This document shows, one piece after another, positions 5,807-8,016 of a DNA stretch of 8,016 bases. Source of the stretch: Bacillota bacterium. Its GTDB lineage: Bacteria > Bacillota > Clostridia > Acetivibrionales > DTU013. The notes beneath the pieces are model-generated. The model was given only the letters and a program-made list of their open reading frames with translations, did no database searches and was not told where the DNA came from. A program made the translations under genes and the position numbers. The DNA lies in assembly GCA_023399355.1 (NCBI GenBank), contig JAEWQC010000354.1, forward strand, positions 1 to 8,016. The letters run 5' to 3'. How positions within the stretch are numbered: the first letter of the stretch is position 1; the number at the start of each line of letters is the position of its first letter.

Positions 5807-7111
5807 GTGGGTCACGAAAGATTTTCATATAAGAATATAGCGGATATAAGGTTAAAGCTTGAGGAAATAGGTGAATCCATACCATTATCGGATCATGTAC
5901 AAATATTAACACAGGAATACGAGCTTTGCGGGAAAATGTCAAATAACCGTATAGTATATCAACCGATGGAAGGCTGTGATTGTGCGGAAGATGGCGGACC
6001 AGGTGAACTTACGAACAGGAGGTATGAACGGTTTGCACACGGCGGGCCGGGAATAATCTGGTTTGAAGCGGCCGCTATTGTGCCGGAGGGAAGGGCACAA
6101 AAGCGGCAACTGTTTATCAATAATGACAACATAGACAGTTATAAAAAAGTTGTTGAAAGAATAAAAGCGGTGTGTATGAAGGTAAATCGGTTTGAACCGC
6201 TTATAATCTTGCAGGCCGCACACTCGGGGAGATACAGCAAACCGAACGGCGTACCGGAACCGATTATTGCTTGTAACAGCCCTCTGTTTGAAACGGATAT
6301 GCCGATTGATAAGTCGCGTATTATAAGTGACTCCAGATTGCAGGAATTGGAATGTATTTTCGGTGACGTTGCCAAACTGGCGGAATTGGCAGGATTCGAC
6401 GGTATAGATATTAAGGCCTGCCATCGATATATGGCAAGTGAGCTGTTATCCGCGTTCTCAAGAGAAGGTCCTTATGGCGGCTGTTTTAATAATAGGACAC
6501 GGTTCCTGATTAATAACATAAAGTCTGCACAAGCTGCTGTAAATAGTAGCTTCATTGTAACGACAAGGTTGAATATTTACGATGGCTTTCCCTATCCCTA
6601 CGGCTTTGGCGTTGCAGCCAACGGCGGGATAACACCGGATTTGAGTGAACCAATGGAACTTGTCGGCAGGTTATACAATGAATTGAATATTAATTTAATC
6701 AATCTGACTATGGGAAATCCTTATGTAAACCCACATGTAAACAGACCTTTTGATAAAGGAACCTATATACCTGATGAACATCCATTGACAGGTGTTTCAA
6801 GAATAATGAAAAATATCGGGAAAATACAACAGGCTTTTCCGGCATTAAAAGTCGTTTGTTCAGGGCTTTCGTATTTACGGCAGTTTTCACCAAATCTGGC
6901 AGCGGGAATGCTGGAAAACGGATATGCAGGTTTGGCGGGATTTGGACGGGAATCACTTGCAGATCCTGATTTTGCCAGAGAAATCAGAACGCTGGGTTGC
7001 GTGAATGTTGAAAAAGTGTGTTTGACTTGCGGTCAATGTGCCTTGCGTTTGAGAGCGGGAATGGAATCAGGCTGTGTAATCAGGGATAACAGTATATACA
7101 AACAAATCTGA
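5807..7111 (+). CDS. NADH:flavin oxidoreductase, Old Yellow Enzyme family, with C-terminal cysteine cluster
   Basis: The predicted 434-residue protein is an FMN-binding TIM barrel of the OYE family, which reduces activated C=C bonds (enones, enoates). FMN-contact segments are QPMEG (52-56), Q136, the HSGRYS motif (139-144) and R254. The active-site stretch GIDIKACHRYMASELLS (199-215) and YGGCFNNRTRFL (223-234) closely follow the 2,4-dienoyl-CoA reductase/enoate reductase pattern, though HRY replaces the common HGY. Near the end C405, C408, C411 and C423 (C-x2-C-x2-C-x11-C) resemble the 4Fe-4S ligands of the FadH/trimethylamine dehydrogenase group. The protein stops soon after, lacking the FAD/NAD(P) domains of those 640-670-residue enzymes, so electrons probably come from a partner protein. 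The downstream FAD protein is a candidate. The start is GTG 5807 rather than TTG 5774 because of the ideal GGAGG. The gene follows an AT-rich leader and is 20 nt before a short-chain dehydrogenase. The substrate is unknown. Confidence 0.87.
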   Translation: MGHERFSYKNIADIRLKLEEIGESIPLSDHVQILTQEYELCGKMSNNRIVYQPMEGCDCAEDGGPGELTNRRYERFAHGGPGIIWFEAAAIVPEGRAQKRQLFINNDNIDSYKKVVERIKAVCMKVNRFEPLIILQAAHSGRYSKPNGVPEPIIACNSPLFETDMPIDKSRIISDSRLQELECIFGDVAKLAELAGFDGIDIKACHRYMASELLSAFSREGPYGGCFNNRTRFLINNIKSAQAAVNSSFIVTTRLNIYDGFPYPYGFGVAANGGITPDLSEPMELVGRLYNELNINLINLTMGNPYVNPHVNRPFDKGTYIPDEHPLTGVSRIMKNIGKIQQAFPALKVVCSGLSYLRQFSPNLAAGMLENGYAGLAGFGRESLADPDFAREIRTLGCVNVEKVCLTCGQCALRLRAGMESGCVIRDNSIYKQI

Positions 7112-7131
7112 AGATTGAAAGAGGAAGTATT

Positions 7132-7908
7132 ATGGATAGGAAAGTAGCAATTGTCACTGGTTCTGCCAGAGGTATAGGAAATGCCATAGCAAAAACACTA
7201 TGCCAAAATGATTATTTTACAATTGTGTCTGATATTAAATCAGAATCTTATACAGAAGAAATATTACTTGAAATAAAAAGCATCACGGATTACTGCGATT
7301 ATATTAAATGTGATATTTCAGAAGACGAAGATCGTAAAAAATTATTTTATACCGCTATTAAGCGTTATGGCAGGGTAGATGTTCTCGTAAATAATGCGGG
7401 TGTAGCACCTCTGGTACGGCAGGACTTATTGGAAACATCTGTAGACAGCTTTGACAGAGTATTGAATATCAATTTAAAAGGAACGTTCTTTATGTGCCAG
7501 GAAGCGGCAAAGTCAATGATTGTATGTAAAGATAAAAAACTTGAAGGATATTTCCCCCGAATCATAAATATTTCATCCATGTCTGCGTACACCTCTTCAT
7601 CCAACAGGCCCGAATACTGTATTTCAAAAGCCGGCATTTCCATGGTTACAAGTTTATTTGCAGATAGACTTGCCGAAGAAGGGATTCCTGTATTTGAAAT
7701 ACGGCCGGGTATTATATTGACAGATATGACGGCTGTGGTTAAAGAAAAATATGATAGATTGATTCATGAAGGTGTAACTCCCATCAAACGTTTTGGCCAG
7801 CCGCAGGATGTCGCAAATATGGTGCTTGCTGCATGTACGGGTTTATTGGATTTCACTACGGGCCAGGTGTTGAATGCCGACGGTGGATTTCATCTCAGAC
7901 GGCTTTAA
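7132..7908 (+). CDS. Short-chain dehydrogenase/reductase (FabG-like 3-oxoacyl reductase family)
   Basis: A 258-residue classical SDR of normal length, interconverting a ketone and a secondary alcohol with NAD(P)H. All hallmarks are present: TGSARGIG (9-16) for the dinucleotide, D34 at the end of strand 2 (suggesting NAD(H)), NNAG (87-90), the structural N113, the catalytic Ser in INISS (149), and Y162 with K166 in YCISK. The PG segment RPGIILTD (191-198) and NADGGF (248-253) complete the fold. ATG 7132 follows GAGGAAG (7121-7127). The gene sits 20 nt after the flavin oxidoreductase and 11 nt before a FAD oxidoreductase. Automated pipelines would probably label it 3-ketoacyl-ACP reductase, but no fatty-acid genes are nearby, so a sugar, cyclitol, steroid or polyketide-like ketone is at least as likely. 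It is noticeably AT-rich: bases 7201-7260 have 15 G/C of 60. Confidence 0.9.
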   Translation: MDRKVAIVTGSARGIGNAIAKTLCQNDYFTIVSDIKSESYTEEILLEIKSITDYCDYIKCDISEDEDRKKLFYTAIKRYGRVDVLVNNAGVAPLVRQDLLETSVDSFDRVLNINLKGTFFMCQEAAKSMIVCKDKKLEGYFPRIINISSMSAYTSSSNRPEYCISKAGISMVTSLFADRLAEEGIPVFEIRPGIILTDMTAVVKEKYDRLIHEGVTPIKRFGQPQDVANMVLAACTGLLDFTTGQVLNADGGFHLRRL

Positions 7909-7919
7909 AAGGAGATATT

Positions 7920-8016
7920 ATGATGGAAACTGGTGTGTTGAATATAGGTGGCTGCAAATTGCCCGTGCATCATATTAAAACAATTGTAATCGGCTCCGGA
8001 TGTGCCGGTTTTAACG
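7920..8016 (+). CDS. FAD-dependent oxidoreductase, N-terminal fragment (runs off window)
   Basis: Only the first 32 codons are inside the window and the reading frame is open to the last base. After a short lead, the segment KTIVIGSGCAGFN (20-32) is a beta strand followed by a GxGxxG dinucleotide-binding loop (G25, G27, G30), typical of the FAD-binding fold of fumarate-reductase/succinate-dehydrogenase-like or related flavoproteins. The ribosome binding site AAGGAG (7909-7914) begins one base after the SDR stop. ATG 7920 and ATG 7923 are adjacent candidates, the second having the more usual 8-nt spacing. The tight spacing places the gene in the same operon as the flavin oxidoreductase and SDR, where it could act as redox partner or as a further reductase/dehydrogenase. 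The precise subfamily cannot be judged from this fragment; an NAD-binding protein is a less likely reading. Confidence 0.7.
   Translation, partial: MMETGVLNIGGCKLPVHHIKTIVIGSGCAGFN

Overview
The window is a dense, one-strand catabolic locus. It holds six complete genes and two that run off the edges, all on the + strand, with no RNA gene, transposase, CRISPR array or recognisable phage gene. Nearly every gene is preceded by a purine-rich GGAG/AGGAG-type ribosome binding site, spacing is tight, and ATA, AGA and AGG codons are common. This fits a low-to-mid G+C Bacillota, most likely a Clostridia-type anaerobe, but no taxonomic marker is present and the assignment is an inference.

Region 1 (1-4504) is a carbohydrate module. 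It contains the C-terminal three quarters of an NAD-dependent family GH4 glycosidase, a BadF/BadG-type sugar kinase, an FGGY-family sugar kinase and a TIM-barrel sugar (phosphate) isomerase/epimerase. The gaps are 40 nt, 4 nt and a 4-nt ATGA overlap, so this is almost certainly one operon. A zinc-dependent medium-chain dehydrogenase of the polyol dehydrogenase type (4576-5640) follows after 71 nt and probably belongs to the same transcript. A plausible reading is that one kinase prepares a phosphorylated glycoside for GH4 cleavage, while the dehydrogenase, isomerase and FGGY kinase convert a released sugar or polyol into a ketose phosphate. No transporter or regulator is inside the window, so the substrate cannot be named.

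Region 2 (5641-5806) is the only sizeable non-coding stretch: an AT-rich leader with a weak promoter candidate and an imperfect palindrome.

Region 3 (5807-8016) is a reductase module: an Old Yellow Enzyme-type flavin oxidoreductase with a C-terminal cysteine cluster, a short-chain dehydrogenase, and the first 32 codons of a FAD-binding oxidoreductase. An enoate reductase, a keto-reductase and a FAD flavoprotein together resemble, in domain make-up only, the reductive cassettes gut anaerobes use on isoflavones or bile acids. The combination of a glycoside-cleaving module beside a reductive module is the most interesting aspect of the window. Its joint function is a hypothesis; each enzyme family is individually well known.
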